From the NCBI GenBank assembly GCA_024036415.1, contig JAMWET010003916.1, forward strand, positions 350,001 to 414,000: DNA of 64,000 nt, written 5' to 3'. Position numbers and translations under genes: made by a program. The DNA comes from Prochilodus magdalenae. Its lineage: Eukaryota; Chordata; Actinopteri; Characiformes; Prochilodontidae. This document shows, in pieces, positions 61,729 through 64,000 of this stretch. Positions within the stretch are counted from its first letter, which is position 1. Each line of letters starts with the position of its first letter. The notes below the pieces were generated by a model that ran no database searches, was not told the origin of the DNA, and saw nothing but the letters and a program-made list of their open reading frames with translations.

Positions 61729-64000
61729 ATAAACCATTTTACTTTGTTTACCATGAAATTTTGTGGAATTTTTGAAGAACTCCCCTTTAACCAGCAACTT
61801 GTGTAATGATTTATGCATATTTAATTTGTTCTTTTCTACAGTAAGTAGTAGAATATGATGGATGCACCATATATGTAATTTTTTATTGTTGTTGTATTTT
61901 TTATTCAAAGGATTCCACTTTTATCTTTCAAGTGCTACACATTTTGCTAGTTGTTGTTGTTCAGTTAGTTTTATCATTTGCAAATTTTAAAAACAAACCA
62001 GTTAAAATAATTTGTGGATTACTCAATTACTAACACAAGCGATAGTCGTTAGCGCCCCTTTTGTTAGTGATGACGTTCATTCTAATTGGATAGCATCTGG
62101 CAGCCTTTCTGCATTCAGCAGCACAATAGAGCTAATAAAAGTAAGCAAGTACTAAACAAACCAATCGAAATGGCTGAAAACCCATAGAAACAAATCACTG
62201 AGCCTTACGTCTTCATTTAAGGCCTGTTGCCACAGAGTCATAGGCCGCCTCCCTTGTCCTATATATCTCCATATTAGTGGTGATTCTGTGTGGCACTGCG
62301 CTAGCAGGCTCCTGGGCAATCGTTTCTCTGCCTTTTAAACGCTCTTTAAATGCCGAGGAGCAGTGGGGTCTCCGTGGCAACCGTGGTGGACCTCATCTGG
62401 CCGGCGTATGGCCTAGGCCTGCAAACAAATGTTGTAGATCTCAGCTGACAGAGGCCTCTTTCGTAGCTGTAAGGCTTGCACGTAAGCGTGTGTGCGTGCA
62501 TGTTAAACGATGTGTGTGCGGAGGGTGAGGGGATCCTAAAGGCGTAGACAGTGTTAATCTATGCTTAGTATGGCCAATGCTGAATTTAATTGAAGTGTCC
62601 TAATCAAAAAGAGGACCCTAAAAAAGCTCATTTTGTATTCACACTGAGGTTTTACGAAGCGGGTAACGATAATATGATAATAGTGTTGGTTCATTTATGT
62701 TAATAGAGCTGGAACTGAAACTAGTTTATGATTATCTAACTACAATATATGGCTACAAAAATATCTGGACACCGTAACACCCTTATGAACTTGATGTCTA
62801 ATGTGTCATGAGGCAGTTTAGTTGCTGTTTTAATCTGGCTAGTTAGCTACAGCAACAGTTGAGCTCAGCATAGCATTTTAAACTAATAACTTTATATCTG
62901 TACCATTCCATTTTGTAGTCCAGTGGATTAATTTCTCTGTATGCAGCACACACCTCTGCGGCACTCCCACAGTGACTTCACTCCATCTACCAGGCCCACT
63001 AGCCTCTCTTAATGGTGTGCTAGGGTTATTATAATGCAGTGGGTTAGCCAGCACTTCACAGAGCACAATAACATGCTGACAAAACGCCATGATGTGTTGA
63101 AAGTAGTTCAGTAGTTCAAGAGAAGAAACCTTTCTGTTGTTTTAGGTTTTAAGGACCTTTACATAGAAGAACCTGAATGTGGATGGAGTGGTGGGTTTTC
63201 CAGAGTTTTCCAAAATAGAATCTGCAGTATCTGAACAGTTGAATATTTGCATCCAGCAATACAGCAATGAACTCTGAGTGTAATTTGTATGGCTGATTCG
63301 TACGGGATAAAGGACCTGTGTAATTTCCCCCAAATTACCCAAAATAGCCCAAATTACCCCGAATAACATTATGTGGATGTTTACCTCAGCGTTCCGCAAA
63401 GGGCGCAATGCTTCCAAACAATAACAAGTCTGCACTCAGTGCAGCTAACTGCCATATATACAAGCATTAGCTAGTAAAGTGGGGTCATGTAACTTAGCAA
63501 ATGTCACCTTACAAGACAGAAAATGTAAATGTCATCTTCAGAAATGGTGTGGATTTCAGTTGCCCTCTCCCGGCCCTGAGGATTAGGGAACCAAACTCAA
63601 ACACCATTTCGACTTATATCCTTGTCCTCAGGTCCCAAAAAAGCAAAAAAAAAAAAAGAGGTGACATTTTCTATTACCCGGTTTTGGTATTACATTACTG
63701 AAAAGCAGGACCTGTTATTACTGAGGGAATAAAAAAAAAAAAAAAAACTGGACTGGGAGGACACTGATTTCTACAAGAACCCGTCTCTATTTTCTTGAGG
63801 TACTACCTTTACTGAGACTATGTAGGATCTTCTATTTGTGCAGGACGCTGTTATGGCTGGGGCAGCACTGTAGGGAGGGACGCCAACTGACTTAATTTCC
63901 GCATAAGCCTGATGTTGTGGGTGTACAGGAGGTGCATTGAGAGGAGGACGCTGTCTAGCTACAATGGACGGGCTCCCATCCTACTATCACAGTGATGAAC
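61729..64000. other. Gene-free DNA to the right edge
   Basis: No gene is recognised. A relatively GC-rich, non-repetitive block at about 62220-62530 stands out. Poly(A) runs occur near 63645 and 63731. Everything else is unremarkable AT-rich DNA. Confidence 0.4.

Overview
The window is nuclear DNA from a ray-finned fish, probably a teleost. The genes are split by short GT-AG introns. The DNA between them is AT-rich and full of microsatellites, Tc1-type and other inverted-repeat transposons, and LINE 3' tails typical of fish. All four genes were read by joining exons. Each joined frame is open and divisible by three, and each protein is close to its vertebrate orthologue in length.

Layout: (1) 168-16410, plus strand: a muscle myosin heavy chain, called MYH7B, with 40 visible coding exons. 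Only the first coding exon or exons lie off the left edge. Its intron at 6067-6487 holds the mir-499 hairpin, which by itself nearly settles the MYH7B call. (2) 18280-25303, minus strand: TRPC4AP (TRUSS), complete in 19 coding exons and convergent with MYH7B. The two are also neighbours in human. (3) 31019-35756, plus strand: a PMP22/EMP-family four-helix membrane protein, best called EMP3, in four coding exons. (4) 40517-47166, minus strand: NSFL1C (p47, a p97/VCP cofactor), complete in nine coding exons. (5) 47485-49051: an almost complete but dead Tc1-like transposon, about 320 bp upstream of the NSFL1C start codon. (6) 49.05-64 kb: no gene recognised. This stretch holds transposon relics, LINE tails, long CT/GA and CA microsatellites, and a few complex non-repetitive blocks that could be regulatory.

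The genes do not form one pathway. MYH7B with mir-499 is a muscle module: a motor protein whose intron carries a muscle microRNA. TRPC4AP (CUL4-DDB1 ubiquitin ligase receptor) and NSFL1C (p97 adaptor) are housekeeping ubiquitin-system genes, and EMP3 is a small membrane glycoprotein-family member. The most interesting non-coding observations are mir-499, a dense cluster of muscle-type transcription-factor motifs in the large MYH7B intron (8198-8527), a nearly perfect 72-bp inverted repeat 286 bp upstream of the TRPC4AP start codon, a three-level nested transposon at 27.35-29.18 kb, and a pyrimidine-to-purine strand switch at 53.3-53.9 kb. I found no wholly new system.
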